A stretch of DNA of 64,000 bases from SHVO01 sp041905795 (GTDB lineage Bacteria; Pseudomonadota; Alphaproteobacteria; Rhodospirillales; Rhodospirillaceae). The notes below the pieces were generated by a model. It ran no database searches. It was not told the DNA's origin and worked only from the letters and a program-made list of their open reading frames with translations. The stretch is taken from contig JAYRKL010000002.1 of NCBI GenBank assembly GCA_041905795.1, positions 1 to 64,000 of the forward strand. The letters are read 5' to 3'. Positions 20,701-29,135 of the stretch are shown here, in pieces. A program made the position numbers and the translations under genes. How positions within the stretch are numbered: the stretch's first letter is position 1; each line of letters starts with the position of its first letter.

Positions 20701-21053
20701 ACGGCGAGATGTTCGGAACGTCGTTGGGGCTCACCGCCAACGGCACCTATGACTTCAACGCCTCGCGCATGAATTTCGACGGCACCCTGGTGCCGGTCTA
20801 CGCCGTCAACTCGGTGCTGAATTCGATCCCGCTCATCGGCGGTCTGTTCTCGGGCGGCGACAAGGGCAGCGGCGTGTTCGCGGCCACCTACAGCTATCGC
20901 GGCGATCCCGCCACGGCGCAGCCGTCGGTGAACCCGCTGGCGGCGCTGGCGCCGGGGTTCCTGCGGCATATCTTCGACATCTTCAAGTCGAACCCCAACC
21001 CGCCGGCGGAACCGAAGCTCACCCCGGTGCCGGAACCGATGCCCAGCAAGTAA
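17751..21053 (+). CDS. AsmA/YhdP-like envelope protein (DUF3971)
   Basis: Large protein of about 1100 residues with one N-terminal membrane helix (YLLRVIEAVFLLAVVGAAVL) and a long beta-rich periplasmic region, ending in an AsmA-like C-terminal domain and a proline-rich tail. The family (YhdP/AsmA/TamB) is thought to form hydrophobic grooves for phospholipid movement to the outer membrane. Start uncertain: TTG 17751 has GGGAG upstream; GTG 17733 and GTG 17682 are in frame, but 17733 lies against a perfect hairpin (17713-17732). The 1141-residue open frame on the opposite strand is a GC shadow. Confidence 0.85.
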   Translation: MSHGAVRYLLRVIEAVFLLAVVGAAVLTWRLSQGPIVIDAIAPYVSEAFTQAGNGVKFQVDHLEFKWFGLKARPELTARNVRLMQPDGGIIASLPSMVVRLSPGALLRGVIAPDTVMLSNPIIRFVHRADGSLGLGSGSSGVAIPNPAAAPAAAPTAIPTATPGVEPTNSNAVAEELIRSLTRPASEENRAGYLDTVTIADTTLVLADEVSGRRWIVPSATLTFTRTAGSLELLATLPVVEDGRRWTVTARGHYLEATRRLAFDVDLEGFRPTRVARLAKQLVPFGAIDLPVSGKAQANFTLQGNAARLDSIAFDVKGAAGTLHLPAPVEQSYPVRALSLKGSASANLDSMKIDEAKVELDRANDVRPVITVSAEGVNLNTAPHVTVRAQLPDLSLAGLKDYWPQTVAPNTRDWIVDNLDGGGATATEFKMELNGPRLEELTATNTLLTTRLHGINVAYMPHMPKVLGTDGVLTLSPSEVQIAIHGGHVPDAQSGAGLRVTGGKVRLYGLDVGKERGDVTLDIAGEFGEAMRLVDHEPLGYAHAVGIDPSQVAGMANVNLKLDFPLIKDLKREQVAIAVKAKATGVGIPNVAFSLPLNQGDFEMALTGKGMTVEGKANLGGIPSLVSWTEDFEGEGDVRSTYVLDPILNNNQRPLLGLSMRPFIPPYIDGEVPAHVTYVVRRDNTATLEATADLTRAAVAIPELGWKKEEGKPASGVVSARLENDSLVEVSSFHVTSGSAGDVDALDVVGSVTFSGDANLKTLKIGPSIAGESRMQAEVTRDELGAYTMDVSGAAFNSTYFWKEMSRDDTRGAKPQGAAQNAAQNAESTPLRLTAKFDRMWLAKEGDFKDVSLVFERSKAGIQAIDFKSRVAETPFSLTLTSVDGKRSFAGASDNGGAVVRAVGLFKDIQGGKFSIKGEFEPNGTVKGGAEISNFKLVGAPPLARLLSVAALTGILDELRGNGISFTTLRAPFSYANSMLTVSDGEMFGTSLGLTANGTYDFNASRMNFDGTLVPVYAVNSVLNSIPLIGGLFSGGDKGSGVFAATYSYRGDPATAQPSVNPLAALAPGFLRHIFDIFKSNPNPPAEPKLTPVPEPMPSK

Positions 21054-21057
21054 GCTC

Positions 21058-21176
21058 CTTGTCATTCTTGCGTCGCGAAGCGGCGCGAGAATCCAGAGGT
21101 TTTTCGTTTCTGGTTTTGCATCGACCAAAAGAACCAAAAACCCCTGGATTCTCGCGCTTCGCGCAAGAATGACAAG
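21058..21176. repeat. Long imperfect inverted repeat between convergent genes
   Basis: Arms begin CTTGTCATTCTTGCG and return as CGCAAGAATGACAAG; each arm is about 45 bp and includes GCGAGAATCCAG and GGTTTTT, with a small bulge in the left arm. The loop is about 30 nt. It sits between the stops of the AsmA-like gene and tyrS, so it may act as a bidirectional terminator, but the sequence also looks like a dispersed repeat of this class. Confidence 0.8.
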
Positions 21177-21194
21177 AGAACGGGACGTCGCGCC

Positions 21195-22445
21195 TTACGC
21201 CGGCTTCACCAGCGCGTGGCGCTTCTTGCCGGCGCTGAGCTTGATCACGCCGCCGGTCAAAGCGCCGCCGTCCACAATCTGGTTTTCGTCGTCGAGCTTG
21301 AGGTCGTTGAGCTTGGCGCCGCCGCCGCGGATCAGTTTGCGGGCTTCCGAATTGCTGGCGGCCAGGCCGGCTTTATGGAACAGGCTCCACGCCGGGATGC
21401 CGGCCGCGAGGTCCGCCGCCGGCACGGTGATCGTGGGCAGATCGCCGCCGATGCCGCCCTGCTCGAAGGTCGTGCGCGCGGTTTCGGCCGCAGCATTGGC
21501 GGCGTCGGCGCCGTGCAGGAGGCGGGTCGCCTCGAACGCCAGCACCTTCTTGGCGTCGTTGATCTCGGCGCCTTGCAGCAGTTCCAGCCGCGCGATCTCG
21601 CCCAGCGCCAGGGTGGTGAACAGCTTGAGGAAGCGGATGACGTCGCCGTCCTCGGTGTTGCGCCAGAACTGGTAGTAGTCGTAGGGCGCAAGGCGGTCGG
21701 CCCTCAGCCAGATCGCGCCGGCGGCGGTCTTGCCCATCTTGGCGCCCGACGCGGTGGTGATGAGCGGCGTGGTGAATCCAAACAGCTCCGCATTGGCCAC
21801 GCGCCGGCCCAGGTCCACGCCCTGGATGATGTTGCCCCATTGGTCGGAACCGCCAAGCTGAAGCGAGCAGTTGTAGCGCTTGTTCAGTTCGACGAAATCG
21901 TAGCCTTGCAGGATCATGTAGTTGAATTCGAGGAACGTGAGCGGCTGCTCGCGCTCGAGCCGCAGCTTCACGCTATCCATGGTCAGCATGCGGTTGATGG
22001 TGAAGTGACGGCCGACATCGCGCAGGAACGGGATGTACTGAAGGCCATCAAGCCAGTCGGCGTTGTTGGCGAGGATGGCGTCGGTGGGGCCGTCTCCGAA
22101 CCGGATGAAGGGACGGAATATCTCCTGGATCGATGCGATATTCGCGTTGATGGTGGTGTCGTCCAGGAGCGCGCGGGTTTCGTCGCGGCCCGAGGGATCG
22201 CCGATCTTGGTGGTGCCGCCGCCCATCAGCGCGATCGGCCGGTGGCCGGTTTGCTGCATCCAATGCAGCATCATGATCTGCACGAGGCTGCCGACGTGCA
22301 GGCTGTTGGCCGTGGCGTCGAAGCCGATATAAGCCGTAATCACGCCCTCGCCGGCTTTGCGGTCCAGGCCGTCCAGGTCGGTGCACTGGTGCAGGAATCC
22401 GCGCTCGACGAGCGTGCGGATCAGATCGGAGCGGTGGTGCGTCAT
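21195..22445 (-). CDS. tyrS: Tyrosyl-tRNA synthetase
   Basis: Class I synthetase of 416 residues charging tRNA-Tyr. The HIGH-like signature is in GFDATANSLHVGSLVQ, the substrate-binding region YMILQGYDFVELN and the KMSKS-like loop in GAKMGKTAAG. A C-terminal S4-like RNA-binding domain (NSEARKLIRGGGAKLND) is present, as in bacterial TyrRS. ATG 22445. Divergent from anmK. Confidence 0.95.
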   Translation of the reverse strand: MTHHRSDLIRTLVERGFLHQCTDLDGLDRKAGEGVITAYIGFDATANSLHVGSLVQIMMLHWMQQTGHRPIALMGGGTTKIGDPSGRDETRALLDDTTINANIASIQEIFRPFIRFGDGPTDAILANNADWLDGLQYIPFLRDVGRHFTINRMLTMDSVKLRLEREQPLTFLEFNYMILQGYDFVELNKRYNCSLQLGGSDQWGNIIQGVDLGRRVANAELFGFTTPLITTASGAKMGKTAAGAIWLRADRLAPYDYYQFWRNTEDGDVIRFLKLFTTLALGEIARLELLQGAEINDAKKVLAFEATRLLHGADAANAAAETARTTFEQGGIGGDLPTITVPAADLAAGIPAWSLFHKAGLAASNSEARKLIRGGGAKLNDLKLDDENQIVDGGALTGGVIKLSAGKKRHALVKPA

Positions 22446-22525
22446 CGCCTATATCCGTGGCATAGTTGGGAGGGCCGCCAAGTACCATATTGGGGCCTGT
22501 TTCGACAGCAAAACCGGTGTTTTTC

Positions 22526-23665
22526 ATGGCCGCGCCCGCCCGCAAACCCGCTCCGAACGCCGTTTTCCAGCCGCTTCGGGCCATCGGCCTGATGAGCGGC
22601 ACCTCCATGGACGGGGTCGACGCGGCCTATGTGGAAACCGATGGGCAGCGCGCCATCGTCCGGGGCGAGGCCCGGACCACGCCCTTCGACAAGGATTTCC
22701 GCGCCCGGCTCAAGGCCTACATTCTGTCGGGCCCTGCGCGCGACGGCAGCGCGGAGGAACGCGGCCTCGAAGCCGAGCTTACCGACCTGCACGCCAAAGC
22801 GGTGCGGGCGCTGGTGGAGCGCATGGGCAAGAGCCTCGCCGACATCGACATCGTCGGCTTCCACGGCCAGACCATCTGGCACAAGCCGCAGCAGCATCTC
22901 ACCTGGCAGATGGGCGACGGCGCCGCTCTTGCAAAAGCGCTGGGCGTCACCGTGGCCTACGATTTCCGCAGCGATGACGTGAAGGCGGGCGGGCAGGGGG
23001 CGCCGCTCCTGCCGATCTTCCATGCGGCGCTGGCATCCGATTCAAACACGCCGGTGGTGATCCTCAATCTCGGCGGCGTCGGCAACATCACCTATATCCC
23101 GGGCGGCGCGGAGGCGGACTTTGAGGGCCTGCTCGGTTTCGACACCGGGCCGGGCAACGGCATGATCGACGACTGGATGATGACGCACTTCGACAAGCCC
23201 ATGGATCCGGGCGGCATGACTGCGGCACAAGGGGCCGTGCACGAGGACATCGTCGCGAAAATGCTGGCGGCGCCGTTCTTCGGCCGCACGCCGCCCAAGT
23301 CGCTCGACCGGTTCGATTTCTCGGCTGCCGCCGTGGAAGGGTTGTCGCCGGAGGACGGCGCCGCGACCCTGACCGCCTTCACCGCGGCCTGCGTCGTGCG
23401 GGGCCTGGATCATTGCCCGGCGCGGCCCGCGCGCATCTATGTCGCCGGCGGCGGGCGTCACAACGACACGCTGATGCAGATGCTGGCCAAGCGGTCCGGC
23501 GCCGTCGTCGCGCCGGTGGAGTCCCTGGGCTGGCAGGGCGACGCGCTGGAAGCCCAGGCCTTTGCCTATTTCGCGGTACGCACGCTGCGCGGATTGCCGC
23601 TGACGTTCCCCGGCACCACCGGCGTCAAAGCGCCGATGGCGGGTGGGAAGATCGCGAAGGCTTAA
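22526..23665 (+). CDS. anmK: Anhydro-N-acetylmuramic acid kinase
   Basis: Sugar kinase of 379 residues that converts anhydroMurNAc from cell-wall turnover to MurNAc-6-phosphate. Motifs: GLMSGTSMDGVDAAYV (nucleotide binding), GFHGQTIWHKP, NLGGVGNITYIP, GFDTGPGNGMIDDW. The in-frame frame opens at 22466, but ATG 22526 is closer to the conserved start. The tyrS-anmK divergent pair recurs in alphaproteobacteria. Confidence 0.93.
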   Translation: MAAPARKPAPNAVFQPLRAIGLMSGTSMDGVDAAYVETDGQRAIVRGEARTTPFDKDFRARLKAYILSGPARDGSAEERGLEAELTDLHAKAVRALVERMGKSLADIDIVGFHGQTIWHKPQQHLTWQMGDGAALAKALGVTVAYDFRSDDVKAGGQGAPLLPIFHAALASDSNTPVVILNLGGVGNITYIPGGAEADFEGLLGFDTGPGNGMIDDWMMTHFDKPMDPGGMTAAQGAVHEDIVAKMLAAPFFGRTPPKSLDRFDFSAAAVEGLSPEDGAATLTAFTAACVVRGLDHCPARPARIYVAGGGRHNDTLMQMLAKRSGAVVAPVESLGWQGDALEAQAFAYFAVRTLRGLPLTFPGTTGVKAPMAGGKIAKA

Positions 23666-23699
23666 TGTCTTCGGTCGCGTTTTCCTTCGGAAAACGCTT

Positions 23700-24380
23700 C
23701 TAACCCTGCGCCGCGGCCTTGCGCCGCGGATTGCTGAGGCCCTGGCCCATGCGCTGCTCCAGGTAATTGGTTACCGCGCCGACCATATTGTCCATATGGT
23801 CCTTGAAGAAATGGTTGGCGCCTTTGGCCAGCTGGTAATCGATGACGATGTTTTTCTGGAGCTTGAGTTTGTTGGCCAGTTTCTCGACCGAGGGTTCGGG
23901 CACCACGTCGTCGTCGGTGCCCTGAAGGATCAGGCCGGACGAGGGGCAGGGCGCCAGGAACGAGAAGTCGTACATGTTCGCCGGCGGCGCCACCGAGATG
24001 AAGCCTTCGATCTCCGGCCGGCGCATCAGGAGCTGCATGCCGATCCAGGCGCCGAAGGAGAACCCGGCTACCCAGCAGGACGGCGCATTGGGGTTGACCG
24101 ACTGCAGCCAGTCCAGCGCCGACGCGGCATCGGACAGTTCGCCCTGGCCGTTGTCGAAGTCGCCCTGGGAGCGTCCGACGCCGCGGAAGTTGAAGCGCAG
24201 CACCGAGAAGCCCTTCTTCACGAACACATAGTAAAGGTTATAGACGACCTTGTTGTTCATGGTGCCGCCGTGCTGCGGGTGCGGATGCAGGATGACGGCG
24301 ATGGGGGCCCGGGGCGTGTCGCTATGGTGGTAGCGGCCTTCGAGGCGGCCTTCGGGGCCGGCAAAAATGACTTCGGGCAT
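23700..24380 (-). CDS. Alpha/beta hydrolase (COG2945-like)
   Basis: A 226-residue alpha/beta hydrolase. Visible motifs are the oxyanion-side HPHPQHGGTM, the nucleophile elbow GFSFGAW, the acidic residue in GTDDDVVPEP and the catalytic-type histidine in GANHFFKDH. The ATG follows AGGAAG. Convergent with anmK. The COG2945 family has no firmly assigned substrate. Confidence 0.88.
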   Translation of the reverse strand: MPEVIFAGPEGRLEGRYHHSDTPRAPIAVILHPHPQHGGTMNNKVVYNLYYVFVKKGFSVLRFNFRGVGRSQGDFDNGQGELSDAASALDWLQSVNPNAPSCWVAGFSFGAWIGMQLLMRRPEIEGFISVAPPANMYDFSFLAPCPSSGLILQGTDDDVVPEPSVEKLANKLKLQKNIVIDYQLAKGANHFFKDHMDNMVGAVTNYLEQRMGQGLSNPRRKAAAQG

Positions 24381-24666
24381 TGTCTTCCTTCAGGCCGCGC
24401 CCCGGGCGATATTGTCGGGGCGCGATATTTAGGGGAAACCCCCACTCGGGCGCAAACCTAAAGAGGCCCGCAAGGGCCTGTCATAGCACCTTTTATTCCC
24501 GCGGCGCTGATTTAGCTGCCGCCCGGCCACGTTGTTGCGCCCGAAAATCCCGCTAAATACCCGGAATTATTGATTTTTTGCACCTAGGACGCGGGGCGTT
24601 GCAGGTGTGCTAAAAGGGGCCCGCGAAACCGGCCTCCAGACCCCTATATCACGCGTGCCCAGGCCC

Positions 24667-25758
24667 ATGACGGCCCCCGTCTTTTACCTCGATTACAACG
24701 CCAGCGCCCCCCTGCTGCCCGAAGCCGCCGCCGCCATGACGGCGACCTTCGCGCTCATGGGCAATCCGTCGTCCGTGCATCGGGCGGGACGCGCCGCGCG
24801 GGCGGTGATCGAGGATGCGCGCGAAGCGGTGGCGGCGCTGGTGAACGCCACGCCGGCGCAGGTGGTGTTCACCTCGGGCGCGACCGAGGCCAACGGCCTG
24901 GCGCTGGTCGCCGGGCCGGTGACCGCCTCCGCGGTCGAACATCCGTCGGTGCTGGCCTGGGCCGAAGCGGAAACGATTTCTGTCGACGCCGACGGCGTCA
25001 TCGATCTGCCGGCGTTGGACAACCGTCTCAGGGAATTTCCGCCGGCGGTGGTGGCGCTGATGCTCGCCAACAATGAGACCGGCGTGCTCCAGCCCGTCGT
25101 GGATGCCGCCGCGCTCGCCCACGGCTGCGGCGCGCGCCTGCACTGCGACGCGGTGCAGGGACCGGGCCGCGTACCGGTGGATTTCCAAGCGTTGGGCGCC
25201 GACACCCTGAGCCTGTCGGCCCATAAGTTCGGCGGGCCCAAGGGGGTGGGCGCCTTGATCCTGCGGCCCGGCTTGGAACTGCCGGCGCTGGTGAAAGGCG
25301 GCGGGCAGGAGCGCCGGCGCCGCGCCGGTACGGAAAACCTTGTGGGCATCGCCGGCTTCGGCGCCGCCGCGGCAACAGCCGCATCGGCGCTCAAGGATGC
25401 GCCGCGTGTCACGGCCCTGCGCGATGCCTTCGAAGCGCGCCTGGCGGTCCAGGCGCCCCAGGTCCGGGTGATGGGGCAGGGCGCCGCGCGCCTCGGCAAC
25501 ACCTCCTGCGTGATGCTGCCGGGGGTTCCGGCCGAGACCCAGCTCATGCGCCTCGACCTCGCCCATGTGCTGGTGAGCGCCGGCGCGGCGTGCTCATCCG
25601 GCAAGATCGCCGCGTCCCATGTGCTGACCGCCATGGGCGCCAGCCCGGCCGACGCCAAATGCGCCATCCGCGTGAGCTTCGGGCCCGGCTCGGCCGCGGC
25701 CGATGCCGACGCGTTCTTTTCCGCCTGGCTGCCCCTTGCGCTGACCGCCGCCGCCTAA
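24667..25758 (+). CDS. Cysteine desulfurase (NifS/IscS class)
   Basis: PLP enzyme of 363 residues that removes sulfur from cysteine as an enzyme persulfide. The Schiff-base lysine is in LSLSAHKFGGPKGVGA and the persulfide cysteine in SAGAACSSGK; the start FYLDYNASAPL is typical. ATG 24667 preferred over an in-frame GTG at 24607. Followed by a 2Fe-2S ferredoxin and mnmA on the same strand, so it is the likely sulfur donor for tRNA thiolation or Fe-S assembly. Confidence 0.93.
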   Translation: MTAPVFYLDYNASAPLLPEAAAAMTATFALMGNPSSVHRAGRAARAVIEDAREAVAALVNATPAQVVFTSGATEANGLALVAGPVTASAVEHPSVLAWAEAETISVDADGVIDLPALDNRLREFPPAVVALMLANNETGVLQPVVDAAALAHGCGARLHCDAVQGPGRVPVDFQALGADTLSLSAHKFGGPKGVGALILRPGLELPALVKGGGQERRRRAGTENLVGIAGFGAAAATAASALKDAPRVTALRDAFEARLAVQAPQVRVMGQGAARLGNTSCVMLPGVPAETQLMRLDLAHVLVSAGAACSSGKIAASHVLTAMGASPADAKCAIRVSFGPGSAAADADAFFSAWLPLALTAAA

Positions 25759-25770
25759 GTATCTACGCCC

Positions 25771-26100
25771 ATGCCCAAGATCATTTTCATCGAGCGCAAC
25801 GGCAACCGCAAGGAAGTGGCGGCCAAGGACGGCGCCACGGTGCTGCAGGCGGCCCACGCCGCCGGCATCGACATGGAAGGCGCCTGCGAGGGATCCATGG
25901 CCTGTTCCACCTGTCACGTCATCGTCGACGAGGCGTGGCTCGCCAAGCTGCCCCAGGCCAGCGCCCTGGAAGAAGACATGCTGGACCTGACCTATGGCGT
26001 GACGCGGGCGTCGCGCCTGGGCTGCCAGATCACGCTGACGCCGGACCTCGACGGGCTCACGCTGCGCCTGCCGCAGGCGACGCGGAACATGATGGATTGA
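25771..26100 (+). CDS. 2Fe-2S ferredoxin, ISC/adrenodoxin type
   Basis: A 109-residue vertebrate-type ferredoxin. The cluster cysteines are in CEGSMACSTCHV (Cys-X5-Cys-X2-Cys) plus the distant one in RLGCQITL. Such ferredoxins donate electrons in Fe-S cluster assembly or to P450s; here the cysteine desulfurase 12 bp upstream and mnmA 1 bp downstream favour sulfur metabolism. Confidence 0.93.
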   Translation: MPKIIFIERNGNRKEVAAKDGATVLQAAHAAGIDMEGACEGSMACSTCHVIVDEAWLAKLPQASALEEDMLDLTYGVTRASRLGCQITLTPDLDGLTLRLPQATRNMMD

Positions 26101-26101
26101 G

Positions 26102-27271
26102 ATGAGCGCTCTAAACTCAATGGGGTTCGCCAAACCCGCGTCGGCGACGCGCGTCGTCGTCGCCATGTCGGGCGGCGTCGACAGCTCGGTGACCGCGGCG
26201 CTGCTGGCGCGCGACGGTTACGACGTGGTGGGGCTGACCATGCAGCTTTACGACGTCGGCGCGGCAGCGGCCAAGGGCAAGACCTGTTGCGCCGGCCAGG
26301 ACATCTACGACGCGCGGCGCGTGGCCGACCGTATCGGCATGCCGCATTACGTGGTCGATTACGAAACCACCTTCAAGACCGACGTCATCGACCGCTTCGC
26401 CGATTCATATGTGCGCGGCGAGACGCCGGTGCCGTGCATCATGTGCAACCAGACCGTCAAGTTCCGCGACCTGTTCAAGGCCGCCAAGGATCTCGGCGCC
26501 GATGCGTTGGCTACCGGGCACTATGTCCAGCGCCTGATGGGCGCGCACGGGCCGGAGTTGCACCGCGCGGTCGATCCGGCGCGCGACCAGAGCTATTTCC
26601 TGTTCGCCACCACGCGCGCGCAACTGGAGTTCGTGCGCTTCCCGCTGGGCGGCCTGGAGAAGCCGGCGGTGCGCGCACTGGGCGAGGAACTCGGCGTGCA
26701 TGTGGCCGCCAAGCCCGACAGCCAGGATATCTGCTTCGTCCCCGACGGCCGTTACGCCGAAACCGTCAAGCGCCTGCGTCCCGAGGCCGCGCGCAAGGGC
26801 GAGATCGTGCACGTGGACGGCCGCAAGATCGGCAGCCACGACGGCGTCATCCATTTCACCATCGGCCAGCGCAAGGGCCTCGGCGCCGGCGGCGAGGCCG
26901 AGCCCTTGTATGTGGTGCGCCTCGAGCCCGAGGCCGCGCGCGTCATCGTTGGCCCCAAGGCGGCGCTGTTGGAGCAGAGCTTCGCGCTGCATGGGGTCAA
27001 CTGGCTGGGCGACGGCGCGGCGCTGGGCGGCGAGGGGCGGCGCGTGACCATGAAATTGCGCAACACCCACACGCCCGTCACCGGCATGGCGTTTGGCGAA
27101 GGTGAAGGTGCGCGCGTGGTGCTGGACCGGCCGGAGGCCGCCGTGACCCCCGGACAGGCTTGCGTGTTTTACGCCGGCGAGCGGGTGCTGGGCGGCGGTT
27201 GGATCGCCCGGGGCGGGACGTCGCAGCCGGTTTCCCTGAACCTCAAGCGCGCGGTTCCGGCCAGCGCCTGA
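26102..27271 (+). CDS. mnmA: tRNA 2-thiouridylase MnmA
   Basis: ATP-dependent thiolase of 389 residues that makes the 2-thio group of U34 in tRNA-Lys, -Glu and -Gln. The PP-loop AMSGGVDSSVT is near residue 22; the catalytic cysteine pair is in PCIMCNQTVKF and QDICFVPDG. ATG 26102 follows the ferredoxin TGA by one base, so the three genes form one operon with the sulfur source next to the user. Confidence 0.95.
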   Translation: MSALNSMGFAKPASATRVVVAMSGGVDSSVTAALLARDGYDVVGLTMQLYDVGAAAAKGKTCCAGQDIYDARRVADRIGMPHYVVDYETTFKTDVIDRFADSYVRGETPVPCIMCNQTVKFRDLFKAAKDLGADALATGHYVQRLMGAHGPELHRAVDPARDQSYFLFATTRAQLEFVRFPLGGLEKPAVRALGEELGVHVAAKPDSQDICFVPDGRYAETVKRLRPEAARKGEIVHVDGRKIGSHDGVIHFTIGQRKGLGAGGEAEPLYVVRLEPEAARVIVGPKAALLEQSFALHGVNWLGDGAALGGEGRRVTMKLRNTHTPVTGMAFGEGEGARVVLDRPEAAVTPGQACVFYAGERVLGGGWIARGGTSQPVSLNLKRAVPASA

Positions 27272-27284
27272 TTTTTGCGCTATT

Positions 27285-27300
27285 TCAGCTGGTTAGAGCA
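27285..27300 (+). repeat. 16-nt copy of the tRNA D-arm upstream of tRNA-Met
   Basis: TCAGCTGGTTAGAGCA here is identical to the D-arm of the tRNA-Met 102 bp downstream (27387-27402). The flanks do not fold into a tRNA: no matching acceptor or anticodon stem. It may be a remnant of a decayed tandem tRNA gene; the TAGAGCATT end also resembles the ends of the intergenic repeat family of this window. Confidence 0.5.
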
Positions 27301-27375
27301 TTCCTTCCCGGTGCAACAGGGTTTGACAATCCCCATGCGGGGACTTAAAAACCAGCCTCCCGAGATGGTCCGCAC

Positions 27376-27452
27376 GGCGGGGTAGCTCAGCTGGTTAGAG
27401 CACGGGAATCATAATCCTGGGGTCGGGGGTTCGAGTCCCTCCCCCGCTACCA
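27376..27452 (+). tRNA. tRNA-Met (CAT), elongator
   Basis: A 77-nt cloverleaf with acceptor GGCGGGG/CCCCGCT (one G-T at the top), D-arm GCTC/GAGC, anticodon arm CGGGA-ATCATAA-TCCTG with anticodon CAT, T-arm GGGGG-TTCGAGT-CCCTC and an encoded CCA. The first base and D-arm match elongator rather than initiator tRNA. tRNA-Ile2 also has a CAT anticodon in the gene, but the overall sequence fits Met. Confidence 0.95.
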
Positions 27453-27491
27453 TCTCAAACCCCCGGGTTTCTCCCGAGGTGTTCGCAAACG

Positions 27492-27524
27492 GGCCGGTGG
27501 TCAATCCGCCGGCCTTTTTCTTTT
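27492..27524 (+). terminator. Intrinsic terminator after tRNA-Met
   Basis: GGCCGG ... CCGGCC stem with an 11-nt loop followed by TTTTTCTTTT, 40 nt behind the tRNA. Confidence 0.82.
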
Positions 27525-27726
27525 GGGCGGCGACTTGCCCGGCAGAATTTGCCTATCCGGGGCGCCAGTCGGCAAAAGATGCCCGGTGCGGGCGAGCCTC
27601 CGGCACCGGAATCACTGAAAAATCCGCGCTCCGCGGCTTGGCACAGGGATTGCTAACACTTCCTTAGGAGTTATCCGCGTGCAGGCAGGTAACGCTTTAT
27701 AGCCATTGGACAGTAGGAGTCCGACT

Positions 27727-28785
27727 ATGAGCGATGTCAGCAGCCTGAGCGCTTCCTCACTTTTTTCAGTCCATCGCCGTCATTCCCGTGATCTGGAGCA
27801 GGAGCTGTTCCGGAAGATCGACGCCGACGGCGACAACAGCATCAGCCAGGCCGAACTCCAGAGTGCGGTCACCGGCGCCGGCGGCACCACGCAAGGCGCC
27901 GACGCGCTGTTCGCGCAGCTCGACACCGGCAAAACCGGCAGCGTCGGCAGCAGCCAGTTCATCTCCGGTTTCTCGGCGCTGTCCTTCAGCGCGGTGAACG
28001 GTCAGCAATTGATCGACGCGCAGGCGCAAGCCACCGGCGGCAGCACGCCGCAGACTCCGTTCGCACAGTTCACCTCGCAGCTGTTCGGCAAGCTGGACGC
28101 GGACGGCGACGGCGCGTTGACCAAAAGCGAGTTGGAGAAGGCGGTGACCGCGGCCGGCGGCACGGCCGCGTCGGCCGACGCGCTCTACACCCAGCTCGAT
28201 CCGGACAATACCGGCAGTGTCAGCCAATCCCAGTTCGGCGCCAATTTCCCCAGGCCGGGGCAAGCCCTGGCCTCCACTGCGTCATCCGACACCGCCCAGG
28301 CGGCGTTGGGCGCCTTGTTCCAGAGCATGAATCCCCTGAAGCAGGTGGCGACCGATCTGTTCTCGCAGCTCGACGCGGACGGCGACGGCAAGCTCACCAA
28401 AAGCGAGCTGGAGAAGGCCGTGACGGACAAGGGCGGCTCGGCCGCGCAGGCCGACGTGCTTTACGCCAGGCTCGATCCCGACAACACCGGGACGGTGACC
28501 GAAGCGCAGTTCACGCAATACGCGCTTGCGAACGATCGCCCGCCGCTTCTGTTCCAGGCGCAAGACGGCGACGAGGATGCCGACGCGAGCACGGCTGCCG
28601 CGTCGTCCGCTTCCACGACCTCTACGGCCGCCGACCAGCTGGAAGCGGCGATCCAGAAGCTGCTCGGCAGTGTCTTCGGCCAGGGTGCATCGGCGTTCGG
28701 GTTTCCGCCGCCGTTCGGCGCGGGTCTCAGTGCGTCTTCGATGACGGCGCTGCTGAACGCTCAGGGCAAGTCCGCGGCGGGCTAA
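27727..28785 (+). CDS. Six-EF-hand calcium-binding protein (three tandem modules)
   Basis: A 352-residue protein without signal peptide or membrane helix, built from three tandem copies of a paired EF-hand. Canonical loops start DADGDNSIS, DADGDGALT and DADGDGKLT; each is followed about 35 residues later by a weaker second loop (DTGKTGSV, DPDNTGSV, DPDNTGTV). The linker A(V/L)xxxGG(T/S) is repeated. The tail is Ala/Ser/Thr-rich and low complexity. ATG 27727 has a GGAG site. Role unknown; calcium sensing or buffering is the family expectation. Confidence 0.85.
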   Translation: MSDVSSLSASSLFSVHRRHSRDLEQELFRKIDADGDNSISQAELQSAVTGAGGTTQGADALFAQLDTGKTGSVGSSQFISGFSALSFSAVNGQQLIDAQAQATGGSTPQTPFAQFTSQLFGKLDADGDGALTKSELEKAVTAAGGTAASADALYTQLDPDNTGSVSQSQFGANFPRPGQALASTASSDTAQAALGALFQSMNPLKQVATDLFSQLDADGDGKLTKSELEKAVTDKGGSAAQADVLYARLDPDNTGTVTEAQFTQYALANDRPPLLFQAQDGDEDADASTAAASSASTTSTAADQLEAAIQKLLGSVFGQGASAFGFPPPFGAGLSASSMTALLNAQGKSAAG

Positions 28786-29135
28786 CCCGCCGGGTGTTCG
28801 AGCCGCGTCCGGGGCGGCGAAGGAAACCTCCGGCTGCTGCGTTTGATGTTCGGACCTTCAAGGCCGAACGCCCGCAACACCGTTCATGCGCGCGTGCGGC
28901 GGAGGGCTGCCGCCGCTCTGCACGGCGCGGCAGCCCTCTCGCCTTTCCGCCACATAACCTTGGCGGTGCGTGGCGCCGTAAACTATTGATACACATATAT
29001 GTCGTTCTCTTCCGCCGGCGCAGGTTCGTCGGGTAAGGGCGCAACATTGTATCCGGGGCATCCGGGCTCGCGTCCGCAGTAGGCGCGGCCGGCCGCGTGA
29101 GTGCTAGTATCCCGCGAAATCACAGGGGCAGACGG
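28786..29135. other. 350-bp intergenic region with a 12-bp perfect hairpin
   Basis: Between the EF-hand gene and the hybrid kinase. GAGGGCTGCCGC (28902-28913) pairs with GCGGCAGCCCTC (28927-28938) around a 13-nt loop; no T-run follows, so it is at best a Rho-assisted terminator. I see no convincing gene. An AT-rich patch with TTGATACACATATATG near 28986 may belong to the kinase promoter. Confidence 0.55.

Noticed and set aside
17712..21137. A 1141-residue open frame antisense to the AsmA-like gene
   Set aside because: It is Arg/His/Gly-rich without any domain, runs exactly opposite a recognisable gene, and is the usual result of high third-position GC.
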